Source of the DNA: Chitinophaga terrae (ex Kim and Jung 2007)
GTDB taxonomy: Bacteria; Bacteroidota; Bacteroidia; Chitinophagales; Chitinophagaceae
Length of the DNA: 64,000 nucleotides
Assembly: GCF_900107795.1 (NCBI RefSeq)
Contig: NZ_FNRL01000003.1
Location: 1-64,000 of the forward strand
Direction of reading: 5' to 3'
A model generated the notes under the pieces. It saw only the letters and a program-made list of their open reading frames with translations. It searched no databases and had not been told where the DNA came from. Below are positions 56,711 through 64,000 of the stretch, piece after piece; within the stretch, counting starts at the first letter, position 1, and each line of letters starts with the position of its first letter. The position numbers and the translations under genes are program-made.

Positions 56711-56937
56711 ATTATAGTGTGTTTGCTTGTGACAATAAATTTATAGATAATAACATCAGCATATCATCAATTTACATGCCTTTGATACAAATTTAATTGC
56801 TGCGTTTATCTAAACGCAAGAGGGCGTAATCACTTTAACACATTTTTAGATGAATCGTTAAATGAGCCTTAAATACGACCTACATTACTGGCAGTTAACA
56901 TGTCATAATAACAAGTATTCCCGACAATTTGTTATTG

Positions 56938-56964
56938 TTTTCACGCAGCCCCTCTGCGTGAAAA
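56938..56964 (-). repeat. Short hairpin of the stop-codon-adjacent repeat family
   Basis: TTTTCACGCAG (56938-56948) and its complement (56954-56964) form an 11-bp stem that begins one base after the TAA stop of the acyl-CoA reductase gene. On the minus strand it reads stop-TTTTCACGCAGAGGGG, close to the ends of the larger palindrome at 62173-62385. Confidence 0.6.
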
Positions 56965-57963
56965 TTATAAAGCGAGGAGGAAATGAAGCGTATCCACGCC
57001 GTCGGGGTAGTCCATCAGGGAGGGTTGCTGGGCGTAGCCGAAAGGAGTGAAGTCCTTGCCGACCAGGCATTGCAACGAGTCGTCGCCGCTCAGCTCCTGT
57101 TGCAACTGTGCCATATCGGCATAGTACCCGTAATTCAGGACGCTTAAAGGCGAGAACAGGGAGGTGGCTTCCTGCAGGAGTATCAGGCCATTGGTGATAT
57201 AAACGGCGTTATTCAGCAGCAGTAAAGCGAGGTTATAATCGTAGTTGTTCTTGTATTTGTGGTGATCCAGCAGGTAGTTATATTTTTCCAATGCCTTTAA
57301 CAGTGGCTGGAAATCGTAGTTGGCCGGTACATAAAGCTTCGTAACGTTCCGGCAACCCAACCCGAAATAAAGCATGATATCATCTGCCAGGGCGTCCAGG
57401 TCTCCGGGTGTTTCCTGGCCTGTGAGCACGGCGGCTGAAGTGCGGTTATGCCTGATAATATGAGGGTATTTGGAGAAATAGTAGTGAAAATACCTGGCAG
57501 AGTTGTTACTGCCGGTGGCGATATAGGCGTCGCAGTTCTTCAGGGTATCCAGTATTTCTGTCTGCCCTTTGATCTCCGGGTACCATTCTTCCATCTTTTC
57601 GATGATATGGCGCATAAGAACTTCATCTTTGCCCGATAGCTTCATTTTGATATGATGCCCGCTCATAAAGCCGCAAAGCCAGTCCTGGAAGCCTACCAGG
57701 GGAATGTTTCCTGCCGCAACAATACCTACTTTCCTGGGAGTTACCGGCTCCTGCAGGCGCGGATAGGTAGCAATCCATTCCTTTAGCGGCGCTGGCGACA
57801 GGAAATAACGGTGGATATTGCTCAGCGACTGATCGATAAAAGAGGGGATGAACCAGCCGTTTGCATGGAAAGCTCTCTCTTTTACAGTGTTCAATTCAGG
57901 GCTGTTTTCCGTTAAATACTGGCCCAGGCGTACTAAAGCGGCTTCTTTTTCTGATATATTCAT
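56965..57963 (-). CDS. Acyl-CoA reductase (LuxC-like family)
   Basis: The 332-residue cytoplasmic protein fits the acyl-CoA reductase family (PF05893), NADPH-dependent enzymes turning acyl-CoA into aldehyde and related to aldehyde dehydrogenases. Visible blocks are RKVGIVAAGNIPLVGFQDWL, KLSGKDEVLMRHIIEKM, AYIATGSNNSARYFHYYFSK and the cysteine block FGLGCRNVTKLYVP, where Cys is the likely acyl-accepting residue. It is shorter than luminous-bacterial LuxC. It is divergent from the ferredoxin gene (95 bases), a pairing often seen in Bacteroidota; whether they work together is not known. Confidence 0.85.
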   Translation of the reverse strand: MNISEKEAALVRLGQYLTENSPELNTVKERAFHANGWFIPSFIDQSLSNIHRYFLSPAPLKEWIATYPRLQEPVTPRKVGIVAAGNIPLVGFQDWLCGFMSGHHIKMKLSGKDEVLMRHIIEKMEEWYPEIKGQTEILDTLKNCDAYIATGSNNSARYFHYYFSKYPHIIRHNRTSAAVLTGQETPGDLDALADDIMLYFGLGCRNVTKLYVPANYDFQPLLKALEKYNYLLDHHKYKNNYDYNLALLLLNNAVYITNGLILLQEATSLFSPLSVLNYGYYADMAQLQQELSGDDSLQCLVGKDFTPFGYAQQPSLMDYPDGVDTLHFLLAL

Positions 57964-58058
57964 GAAACTATTATAAATAAATGTCCTATTAAACCGATAA
58001 AATTTTATTTTTGTTGCACAAAATTAATGGCTTACTACTTAATCAAAAAGTTTACTCT

Positions 58059-58406
58059 ATGGCAATTAAGATAACAGACGAATGTATTAATTGTGGCGCC
58101 TGCGAACCAGAATGCCCCAACAATGCGATATATGAAGGTGGTGTTGAATGGGCTATTGCCGATGGCACTTCAGTAAAAGGTGCTTACACGTTGATGGATG
58201 GCACAGTAATGGACGCCGATCAAAGAAACGCTCCGCTCAGTGTTGATACATATTATATCGTTCCAAATAAATGTACAGAGTGCCAGGGCTTCCACGAAGA
58301 GCCGCAATGCGCTGCTGTTTGCCCGGTTGACTGCTGCGTACCAGACGAAATGTACCAGGAAACAGTAGACGAACTGCTGGGCAAAAAAGCCAAACTGCAC
58401 ATCTAA
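58059..58406 (+). CDS. 4Fe-4S dicluster ferredoxin
   Basis: The 115-residue cytoplasmic electron carrier starts [20 protein letters not shown] with a complete CxxCxxCxxxCP motif for one cluster. The second is [20 protein letters not shown], in which the spacing is enlarged between the second and third cysteine, as in the YfhL-like type. ATG 58059 was chosen because the upstream extension (from 58011) is hydrophobic and not family-like. The stop lies at the edge of the long palindrome. Confidence 0.92.
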   Translation: MAIKITDECINCGACEPECPNNAIYEGGVEWAIADGTSVKGAYTLMDGTVMDADQRNAPLSVDTYYIVPNKCTECQGFHEEPQCAAVCPVDCCVPDEMYQETVDELLGKKAKLHI

Positions 58407-58407
58407 G

Positions 58408-58527
58408 TTGCACGCAAAGGCGCAAAGAAAGCAAAGAAGCATAAGATTTTTTGATTAACAAGGAGATTTTCTCCACAAAAATCAAAAATCTTATGCTTCT
58501 TTGCTTTCTTTGCTTCTTTGCGAGAAA
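58408..58527. repeat. Long GCAAAG-rich palindrome after the ferredoxin gene
   Basis: Arms of about 47 bases (58408-58455 and 58481-58527) pair with few mismatches; each arm is built of GCAAAG-type units. The centre contains a small second hairpin (GGAG/CTCC). It starts one base after the ferredoxin stop and its right arm contains the -33 box of the ddl promoter. It belongs with 56938-56964 and 62173-62385 to one family. Confidence 0.85.
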
Positions 58528-58547
58528 TAGAGAAACCGTTAACTTTA
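58517..58547 (+). promoter_or_regulatory. Probable ddl promoter built partly from the repeat
   Basis: TTTG (58517-58520, inside the palindrome arm), exactly 19 bases, TAACTTTA (58540-58547), one mismatch from TAnnTTTG. It lies 22 bases before the ddl ATG. Confidence 0.55.
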
Positions 58548-58569
58548 CCCGCTTATTGTAAATTATCTT

Positions 58570-59556
58570 ATGAAGAAGAATATAGCTTTAGTAGCCGGAG
58601 GTTATTCCGGGGAATACGTGATCTCTGTTCAGAGTGCTGTAACAATAGAACAGAACCTGGACAACGAGAAATATAATGTCTATAAGATCATTGTCACAAA
58701 AGATAGCTGGAGCTATACAGGAAAAGACGGGGTAGTTACCCAGGTAGATAAGAACGATTTTTCGCTGACTGTAAACGGTGAAAAGATAAAATTTGACGCT
58801 GTGTTCATCGGCATCCACGGAACGCCGGGAGAAGACGGCCGCCTGCAGGGCTACTTCGAAATGCTGGGCATTCCTTTTACCAGCTGCGGTATGGTTAGTT
58901 CTGCCCTGACCTTCAACAAAAGCTATTGCAATAAAGTGGTAGCGGCGCTGAACGTGGTAAAGGTTTCCAAATCGGTTCATATTTTCCGCGATCAGCCATA
59001 TAATACCGGCGAGATACTGGAAAAACTGCGTTTACCCGTATTTGTTAAACCCGCCGAAGGCGGAAGCAGCATCGGGATGTCGAAGGTGAAAACAGCGGAA
59101 GAACTGGAACCGGCTATCCAGAAAGCATTTAAAGAAGATTCCCAGGTACTGGTAGAAGAATTTATCAAGGGCCGGGAACTGACCATGGGCCTGTTCAAAG
59201 CAGGAGGGAAGCTAACCACCCTGCCGATCACCGAAATACTTAGCAGTAAAGAATTCTTTGATTACGAAGCCAAATATACGCCTGGTATCACCAACGAAGT
59301 GACGCCAGCCCAGATCCCTGACACCCTGGCCAGCCGGATACAACAGACGGCATCAGCGCTGTATAATCAATTGAATTGCAGGGGAATTGTGCGTATCGAT
59401 TTTATCTATGAAGATGCAACAGGCGATCTTTACTTCCTGGAAGCCAACACCATGCCGGGCCAGTCAGAAAACAGCCTGGTTCCTCAACAGGTAAGGGCGG
59501 CAGGTATGACGCTGAAAGATTTTTACGGCACATTGCTCGAAGAATGTATGAAATAG
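58570..59556 (+). CDS. ddl: D-alanine-D-alanine ligase
   Basis: The 328-residue cytoplasmic ATP-grasp enzyme makes the D-Ala-D-Ala end of peptidoglycan precursors. It begins with KKNIALVAGGYSGEYVIS, followed by the FIGIHGTPGEDGRLQGYFEM stretch and the ATP-grasp domain with VFVKPAEGGSSIGMSKVK, LVEEFIKGRELTMGLF, IVRIDFIY and LEANTMPGQSENSLVPQQ, which includes metal and D-Ala contacts. It is followed by the PASTA gene after 71 bases. Confidence 0.95.
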   Translation: MKKNIALVAGGYSGEYVISVQSAVTIEQNLDNEKYNVYKIIVTKDSWSYTGKDGVVTQVDKNDFSLTVNGEKIKFDAVFIGIHGTPGEDGRLQGYFEMLGIPFTSCGMVSSALTFNKSYCNKVVAALNVVKVSKSVHIFRDQPYNTGEILEKLRLPVFVKPAEGGSSIGMSKVKTAEELEPAIQKAFKEDSQVLVEEFIKGRELTMGLFKAGGKLTTLPITEILSSKEFFDYEAKYTPGITNEVTPAQIPDTLASRIQQTASALYNQLNCRGIVRIDFIYEDATGDLYFLEANTMPGQSENSLVPQQVRAAGMTLKDFYGTLLEECMK

Positions 59557-59627
59557 TTAGTTTGTGGACAATTACGCGACTTCTGGTCCGAAGATTGCCA
59601 TAAAAATCACACTTTAATATAAATATT

Positions 59628-60446
59628 GTGTTCGACTTTATAACCAAACGCTCATTTGGATTCAACCTGTTAGTAGTAATAGCGCTGTTCTTTGTATTGG
59701 CGCTGTTATTCTTTTCTATGCTTGGCGTAATTACCAAACACGGTCAGCAACTCACTGTGCCGGATGTAAGAGGTAAGAATGTTACCGAAGCAATAGATCT
59801 GCTGGAGAAAGCAGGATTTGAGGCGGATGTACGCGACTCTATCTATGTTGACTCTATCCCGCCATTAGCCGTTTATGCGCAAACTCCCGAAACCGGAGCA
59901 CAAGTGAAGGTAGGCAGAACTATTTACCTGACAGTAAGGAAAACAGTAGCGCCAATGATTAAAATGCCGGACCTGGAAGGATTTACTTTCCGCAGCGCGG
60001 AAATGATGCTGAAAAGTTTACGGCTAAACGTAGGAGACACGATTTATAAACCCGATTTCGCCGCTAATACCATCCTGCAACAACTGTATAACGGTAAAAG
60101 GATAAAACCCGGAACGGAAATACCTGAAGGCAGTTATATTACATTGGTTATCAGCAGCGGTACCGGAAGCGTAGAAAACCCTGTTCCTAATTTCATAGGG
60201 CTTACCTACGCAGAGGCAAGAGAAATGTTAAGTGCAAGCAATTTAAACCCTGGAACAATTATCATTGATCCAAGCGTTAAAGATACCGCCAACGCCTATA
60301 TTATAAAACAGGTGCCAACCCGTAAGAATGAAATTGGCGATTTCAACATGGTAAGGGCAGGGGAAAGCATAGACCTCTGGCTATCGGCTACCAAACCGGT
60401 TACCGACAGCACCCAGGTTGCACCGGAACAACAGGAAAACGAATAA
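59628..60446 (+). CDS. Membrane-anchored PASTA-domain protein
   Basis: The 272-residue protein starts at GTG 59628. A short basic cytoplasmic end is followed by one membrane helix (LLVVIALFFVLALLFFSML) and three PASTA domains outside: VPDVRGKNVTEAIDLLEKAG, MPDLEGFTFRSAEMMLKSLR and VPNFIGLTYAEAREMLSASN. PASTA domains often bind peptidoglycan or its precursors; here there is no kinase or transpeptidase part. Its place after ddl supports a cell-wall role. The low-complexity tail is QVAPEQQENE. Confidence 0.88.
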   Translation: MFDFITKRSFGFNLLVVIALFFVLALLFFSMLGVITKHGQQLTVPDVRGKNVTEAIDLLEKAGFEADVRDSIYVDSIPPLAVYAQTPETGAQVKVGRTIYLTVRKTVAPMIKMPDLEGFTFRSAEMMLKSLRLNVGDTIYKPDFAANTILQQLYNGKRIKPGTEIPEGSYITLVISSGTGSVENPVPNFIGLTYAEAREMLSASNLNPGTIIIDPSVKDTANAYIIKQVPTRKNEIGDFNMVRAGESIDLWLSATKPVTDSTQVAPEQQENE

Positions 60447-60475
60447 TTATCTTATAACATTATAATTCTATCGTC

Positions 60476-60784
60476 ATGCAAAATATTACAGCAGAAGAGC
60501 TGAAACAACGTATAGACAATGGGGAAGAACTTTACATCCTGGATGTAAGAGAACCTCATGAAAGAGAAGAATTCAACATCGGCGGCAGGCACGTTCCATT
60601 GGGATTCATCCAGCAAATGGAAGTAGACGAGCTGGAAGACTGGAAAGATAAAGAACTGATCGTTTATTGCCGCAGCGGCAACCGCAGCGGTCAGGCCTGC
60701 ATGCTGCTCGACTCTATGGGCTTTACCAACACCAAAAACCTGGTTGGCGGTATGCTCAAATGGACAGAACTTTACAACAAATAA
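60476..60784 (+). CDS. Single-domain rhodanese-like sulfurtransferase
   Basis: The 102-residue cytoplasmic protein has one rhodanese domain with ELYILDVREPHEREEFNIGG and the active loop VYCRSGNRSGQAC, whose cysteine carries persulfide sulfur. Substrate and acceptor are unknown. It lies 29 bases after the PASTA gene and ends at a terminator, so ddl, PASTA and rhodanese genes may form one transcript. Confidence 0.92.
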   Translation: MQNITAEELKQRIDNGEELYILDVREPHEREEFNIGGRHVPLGFIQQMEVDELEDWKDKELIVYCRSGNRSGQACMLLDSMGFTNTKNLVGGMLKWTELYNK

Positions 60785-60790
60785 TTACCG

Positions 60791-60830
60791 GGGCTGTATC
60801 TGAGAATTGCTTTGATACAGCCCTTCTTTT
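60791..60830 (+). terminator. Terminator after the rhodanese gene
   Basis: A perfect 10-bp stem (60791-60800 with 60814-60823) is followed by TTCTTTT. It may serve the converging RidA gene too. Confidence 0.8.
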
Positions 60831-61215
60831 ATCCGTTAATAATTGCGGTAGCTTCTATTTCTACAAGATAACGGGGATCTATTAACTGGCTTACCTGTAC
60901 CATAGTGGTAGCTGGTTTGATGCTCTTGAAAAATTCCCCGTGCGCCCTCCCGAATTCTTCCCATCGGCTGATATCTGTAACAAACATCCGTGTACGTACT
61001 ACATCATGCAACGTAGCGCCCGCATTGATCAGCGCTGCTTCAATCTTTGCAAGGATGAATTTCGTTTGTTCATAAGCGTCGCCCTCTGCCACAACCCGGT
61101 CGTTGTCTGAAGCCACTGTGCCGGAAACTTCTATAATATCTCCAACCCGTACGGCCCTGCTGTAACCGACTTTACCTTCCCATAAAGCGCCTGAAGAGTA
61201 GTTTGTACGTTTCAT
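60829..61215 (-). CDS. RidA/YjgF-family protein
   Basis: The 128-residue cytoplasmic protein has the chorismate-mutase-like RidA fold: GYSRAVRVGDIIEVSGTVAS, AKIEAALINAGATLHDVVRT and RMFVTDISRWEEFGRAHGEF, with the conserved Arg in VVRTRMFVTD that binds the substrate carboxylate. RidA proteins release ammonia from reactive enamine/imine intermediates. The C-terminal text LVEIEATAIING replaces the usual VEIEAIA. It stands alone. Confidence 0.92.
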   Translation of the reverse strand: MKRTNYSSGALWEGKVGYSRAVRVGDIIEVSGTVASDNDRVVAEGDAYEQTKFILAKIEAALINAGATLHDVVRTRMFVTDISRWEEFGRAHGEFFKSIKPATTMVQVSQLIDPRYLVEIEATAIING

Positions 61216-61419
61216 AGTTTTTTGTTTTTGGAAGATTTGAGGATACTAAATTTAGAACATTTGCACCAGTAAAGAATGATGTTGTATAATTAATTGTTAG
61301 TGTTTGATATATATCATAAAAATAAATATTATTGCCGCCGGATACAATGGATTGGCAACCTCTTACGTTATGTAAGTGAAGCCCGGATGAATTTTATTTT
61401 AGGTAGATATTTTTTTGAT

Positions 61420-62175
61420 ATGAAAGCGAAGTATTTATCTCTGTGTATTTTAGCAGCTACTTCTTTTACTGCAACTGCTCAAATCAAATACAGGGAAACG
61501 GAGAAGAAGCCAACTTTAGTACCTTACGACAGCAGTATCGCGTTCCAGCGATTAAGCCCGGACCTGGCAGAATTAACCTTAGTAGGCCAGCAGATCACCT
61601 TCCTGAAACTGAATCCTCACAGGGCTATCAGGAACAAAGAAGATAGCTTGCTGGATAACATCCATCTGAAAGCGGTGATGGAAGTGCCCTATAAAGGCGT
61701 AATGAGAGGAGGGCATTTTTACACTCCCTACAAAACCATCGAGAACAAGACCTTCAAAATAGCAGACTATGAAAGAAAAGCCTCTGCTGACGGATCTGTT
61801 TTACTAACATTCACCTTGCTATCCGACGACCGGAAAACACTGGTTTACCAGGTGCCGGAAGACCAGTTGCCGCATACGCCGGTTATTATCAATGCCAATT
61901 TCGAGTGGCTGAAGAACCAATACATTGGTCACAAACTTCAGTTGAAGAATGGCTCCATAATCACCACCAACATCCTCGACGAAAACAAGGAAGTAACGCT
62001 GAAAGAAAGCGACGATATTGTTTGCACAGATGTAGCAATCGTTATGGCGGGGAAACAAAAATACGGGCAACCCTTCCTGATCGTGAAAAAAGGCGATACG
62101 GAATTCGCTGTTGGCATCGGCTCCCGGCAGGAATACCCTGTAGGCCCCCGCCTGGCCGACTTCGAAGTGTTGTAG
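61420..62175 (+). CDS. Secreted protein of unknown function
   Basis: From ATG 61420 the protein has 251 residues with a signal peptide ending in FTATAQ; the longer open frame from 61294 has no such signal at its start. The mature part has no membrane helix; it contains RLSPDLAELTLVGQQITFLK, YKGVMRGGHFYTPYKTIENK and a late GKQKYGQPFLIVKKGDTEF. I recognise no family. Its TAG stop is the first triplet of the long palindrome at 62173-62385. Confidence 0.65.
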   Translation: MKAKYLSLCILAATSFTATAQIKYRETEKKPTLVPYDSSIAFQRLSPDLAELTLVGQQITFLKLNPHRAIRNKEDSLLDNIHLKAVMEVPYKGVMRGGHFYTPYKTIENKTFKIADYERKASADGSVLLTFTLLSDDRKTLVYQVPEDQLPHTPVIINANFEWLKNQYIGHKLQLKNGSIITTNILDENKEVTLKESDDIVCTDVAIVMAGKQKYGQPFLIVKKGDTEFAVGIGSRQEYPVGPRLADFEVL

Positions 62176-62385
62176 TTTCCCGCAGAGGGTTTCCCGCAAA
62201 GGAGCAAAGGAGCAAAGAAGCAAAGAAATTTTATTAAGATAAATAAGAAAGCAAAGAGATGGAGATTATGTTATTTTATACAACACAATCTCCATTTCTT
62301 TGCTTTCTTAATATTCGCATCAATCCAAATTTCTTTGCTTCTTTGCTCCTTTGCTCCTTTGCGGGAAACCCTTTGCGTGAAACTA
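62173..62385. repeat. Long nested palindrome supplying the stop codons of two converging genes
   Basis: The outer arms (62173-62231 and 62327-62385, 59 bases each) pair with only two mismatches and are made of GCAAAGGAGCAAAG-type units; they begin with TAG on each strand, which is the stop codon of the gene on that side. An inner pair (62245-62267 with 62287-62309, one mismatch) forms a second hairpin. The whole space between the two genes is this element, which should also stop transcription from both sides. Confidence 0.9.
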
Positions 62386-63576
62386 CCGTTCGAAGAAGCA
62401 GCAACTACCGCCGACCCAGGTGTCCTGGGTGTTGAAGGCGACGCCTATCATCCTGCTTTTGCTGATACGGGCCAGGTTGTGTACGAGCATGGGCCTTATA
62501 GCGCCGTCGGGCCAGATGTAGATCATACGGATCTCGCAGATAGCCGGCCCTGTTGGGGTAATGATAGCCGGAGCATATTGCACCTTCCGTTGCAGGATCC
62601 AGTTCTCCGGATCATTGATCTTGTTTATTTCCTCTTGCGTTACATCTAACAATACTCCTTTGCCGGCAAAAGAAAAGAGCGGCTTCAACACGTAGTTTTC
62701 CAGGTCTGTTGGCAGTACCGGCAGTTGATGCAGGAACCAGCTTTTGGGTACATAGTCGCTGTGAATGAATGGCATCATGAATTTGCTGATCCTGTAGAAC
62801 CAGTTAGGGTGCGTGATCCATTCCACATCCAGTTCCTGGAAGAGGTTGACGAAATCGCCGAGCTGTTCCGCCTGTTTTTCAAGGTCGTCGAAGATCACCC
62901 GGTTAAAGATGCGGCGTACTGGCGTTTTTTTCCCGTCTTTCAGGTAGTACAGTTTTTTTCCTTCCTGGATCAGCTCTGTTAAACAGACGGTAGAAATGCC
63001 CAGCATCTTTTCGGTGCGTTGAAAGTCTATCCTCGTCTTTTGCTCTGCGGGTTTAACTTCCAGCAGGATCACTTCTTCAGGTGGCAGGTCTCCCAGGATC
63101 ACTGTTCTCAGGAGATCGTAGTAGCTGGTATCGTCGAGGTTATTGAAATAGTTGCTGAAGTTAGCGGGTATTTCGAAATGTTCTTTGAACCGCCTGGCCA
63201 TCACTTCCTGGAAGGCGAACATGGTAGGGAAGCCCTGCAACTCTATCAGTTGGGGGGCCAGCGAACCGTCTTCCTCCCGGGTGACTGCAAAATCTATCAC
63301 GATAAAATGCGGATGTTCATTCTCGTTAGGCACATTAAGGCGCTGGGGAATGGCATTTTGAGTGAGGGTTTTGAAACCGGGCCTTAGCAGTACGTCGATG
63401 ATCTCCTCGCATGCCTGTACCAGTTTGGAGGTAAGGGATGCGGGTATGAACACCGGCGTTTCAGCTACCCTGAATGCGGGGGCTATGCCGGCGTCGGATG
63501 CAATGCCGGCTAAAAAAGCCTCGTATTTTTCGGGCGTGAATTGTTGGTTATATGCGGTTCTTATGGAAGGGATCAT
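62383..63576 (-). CDS. ATP-grasp-like protein of unknown substrate
   Basis: The 397-residue cytoplasmic protein has in its C-terminal third the text YVLKPLFSFAGKGVLLDV, WILQRKVQYAPAI and ICEIRMIYIWPDG, which looks like an ATP-grasp fold of the glutathionylspermidine-synthetase kind (lysine for ATP, glycine loop, then a metal-binding Glu/Arg strand). The N-terminal part (EEIIDVLLRPGFKTLTQNAI, FIVIDFAV) is not recognised. The gene lies 11 bases after a glutamine amidotransferase gene, so an ammonia- or amine-ligating pair is possible. The fold call is tentative. Confidence 0.55.
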   Translation of the reverse strand: MIPSIRTAYNQQFTPEKYEAFLAGIASDAGIAPAFRVAETPVFIPASLTSKLVQACEEIIDVLLRPGFKTLTQNAIPQRLNVPNENEHPHFIVIDFAVTREEDGSLAPQLIELQGFPTMFAFQEVMARRFKEHFEIPANFSNYFNNLDDTSYYDLLRTVILGDLPPEEVILLEVKPAEQKTRIDFQRTEKMLGISTVCLTELIQEGKKLYYLKDGKKTPVRRIFNRVIFDDLEKQAEQLGDFVNLFQELDVEWITHPNWFYRISKFMMPFIHSDYVPKSWFLHQLPVLPTDLENYVLKPLFSFAGKGVLLDVTQEEINKINDPENWILQRKVQYAPAIITPTGPAICEIRMIYIWPDGAIRPMLVHNLARISKSRMIGVAFNTQDTWVGGSCCFFER

Positions 63577-63587
63577 ACTGGTAACTG

Positions 63588-64000
63588 TTAAAAGAAAGAG
63601 TGCTCTTCATCGTTATGTGCGGTAACCTGTACAGAGCGTTCTATAGCTGCAAGGCGTGCGGAAAGACTGCCGTAAATGGCATAGTCCAGGAAGGCTGTCA
63701 GCAGGCGGTCGTGCGTGAGCATAATTTTATCAGGGTCCGTTAACTGGCTGATCATGCTCTCGTATTTTTCGACGCTGTGACTATTTATCACCTGTTGCTT
63801 CTTTTCGTCCTGCAGCAGGTACATGTGCATGCCGGCGGCATCCGCCTCCGGGTGGAACTGCGTACCGATAAAGTGTTCGTTGAACCTGATAGCCATGGTG
63901 GCTCTTTCCAGCGGTACATGGGGGCGTTCTTTTTCTATCGCCAGTACCTGGCCGCCCATTTCAGCAATTTTATCGTGGTTCAGTTCTATCACCTGCCAGT
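63588..64000 (-). CDS. Class I glutamine amidotransferase (3' part, cut by window edge)
   Basis: About 137 codons of the C-terminal part are inside the window; the frame is still open at the edge (WQVIELNHDK). The block FIGTQFHPEADAAGMHMYLL holds the His and Glu (H-P-E) of the catalytic triad of class I glutaminases, as in GMP-synthase-like proteins; the nucleophile cysteine must lie outside. The last 100 residues are helical (MLTHDRLLTAFLDYAIYGSL). It would feed ammonia from glutamine to a partner, possibly the ATP-grasp-like protein encoded 11 bases downstream. Confidence 0.75.
   Translation of the reverse strand, partial: WQVIELNHDKIAEMGGQVLAIEKERPHVPLERATMAIRFNEHFIGTQFHPEADAAGMHMYLLQDEKKQQVINSHSVEKYESMISQLTDPDKIMLTHDRLLTAFLDYAIYGSLSARLAAIERSVQVTAHNDEEHSFF

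Noticed and set aside
58408..62385. GCAAAG-rich repeats as a possible CRISPR array
   Set aside because: The units are contiguous and palindromic, without unique spacers of constant length and without cas genes.

Overview
This window is chromosomal DNA of a member of the Bacteroidota, most likely family Chitinophagaceae (a Chitinophaga-like soil glycan degrader). The signs are three SusC/SusD outer-membrane pairs, a hybrid two-component regulator, promoters of the TTTG-N19-TAnnTTTG type instead of -35/-10 boxes, few Shine-Dalgarno sites, and many signal peptides ending in AQ. The family assignment is an inference from gene content; no 16S rRNA is present.

Layout: (1) 1-650: edge of an ISAon1-type insertion sequence, then a tRNA-Leu(CAG) with its own promoter and terminator. 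(2) 651-15724: polysaccharide-utilisation locus A. It has a LacI-type regulator with an added N-terminal zinc ribbon, then SusC-SusD, an SGNH (sialate-O-acetylesterase type) esterase, a GH2 glycosidase, a large FAD-dependent oxidoreductase without signal peptide, a secreted protein with a probable alpha/alpha-toroid fold, and a sodium/solute symporter, closed by a bidirectional terminator. (3) 15883-34025: locus B. It has a secreted esterase divergent from a 1333-residue hybrid sensor, two tandem SusC-SusD pairs, a beta-helix/GH43-like fusion and a GH16 lipoprotein, closed by a strong terminator. The enzymes suggest a beta-1,3-galactan or beta-1,3-glucan target. (4) 34077-40546: a mixed accessory stretch with an orphan Imm26-like protein, a PhyH dioxygenase, an unrecognised AT-rich gene, a secreted unknown, a DUF1028-TPR protein and a frameshifted DUF1016 (PDDEXK nuclease) remnant. 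It ends at a second tRNA-Leu(CAG) identical to the first and on the same strand.

(5) 40700-64000: mostly conserved chromosome. Genes are dapD, a GT4 glycosyltransferase, tsaC/sua5, a CCA-adding enzyme, a PRiA4_ORF3 protein, miaA, an OmpP1/FadL porin, a Gly/Tyr-rich lipoprotein, proS, a LytS/LytTR-type two-component pair, a DegP/HtrA protease, an acyl-CoA reductase, ferredoxin, ddl, a PASTA protein, rhodanese, RidA, a secreted unknown, and an ATP-grasp-like protein next to a class I glutamine amidotransferase cut by the right edge.

How the genes fit together: in both loci SusC/SusD would capture and import oligosaccharides, the secreted esterases and glycosidases would trim them, and the regulators (LacI type in A, hybrid sensor in B) would sense breakdown products. 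Locus A also carries what looks like an oxidative cytoplasmic step and a dedicated symporter, which is the least familiar part of the window. A second notable feature is a family of long GCAAAG-rich palindromes set right against stop codons at 56.9, 58.4 and 62.2 kb. One supplies the stop codons of two converging genes and another supplies part of the ddl promoter. All positions were read by eye without database searches.
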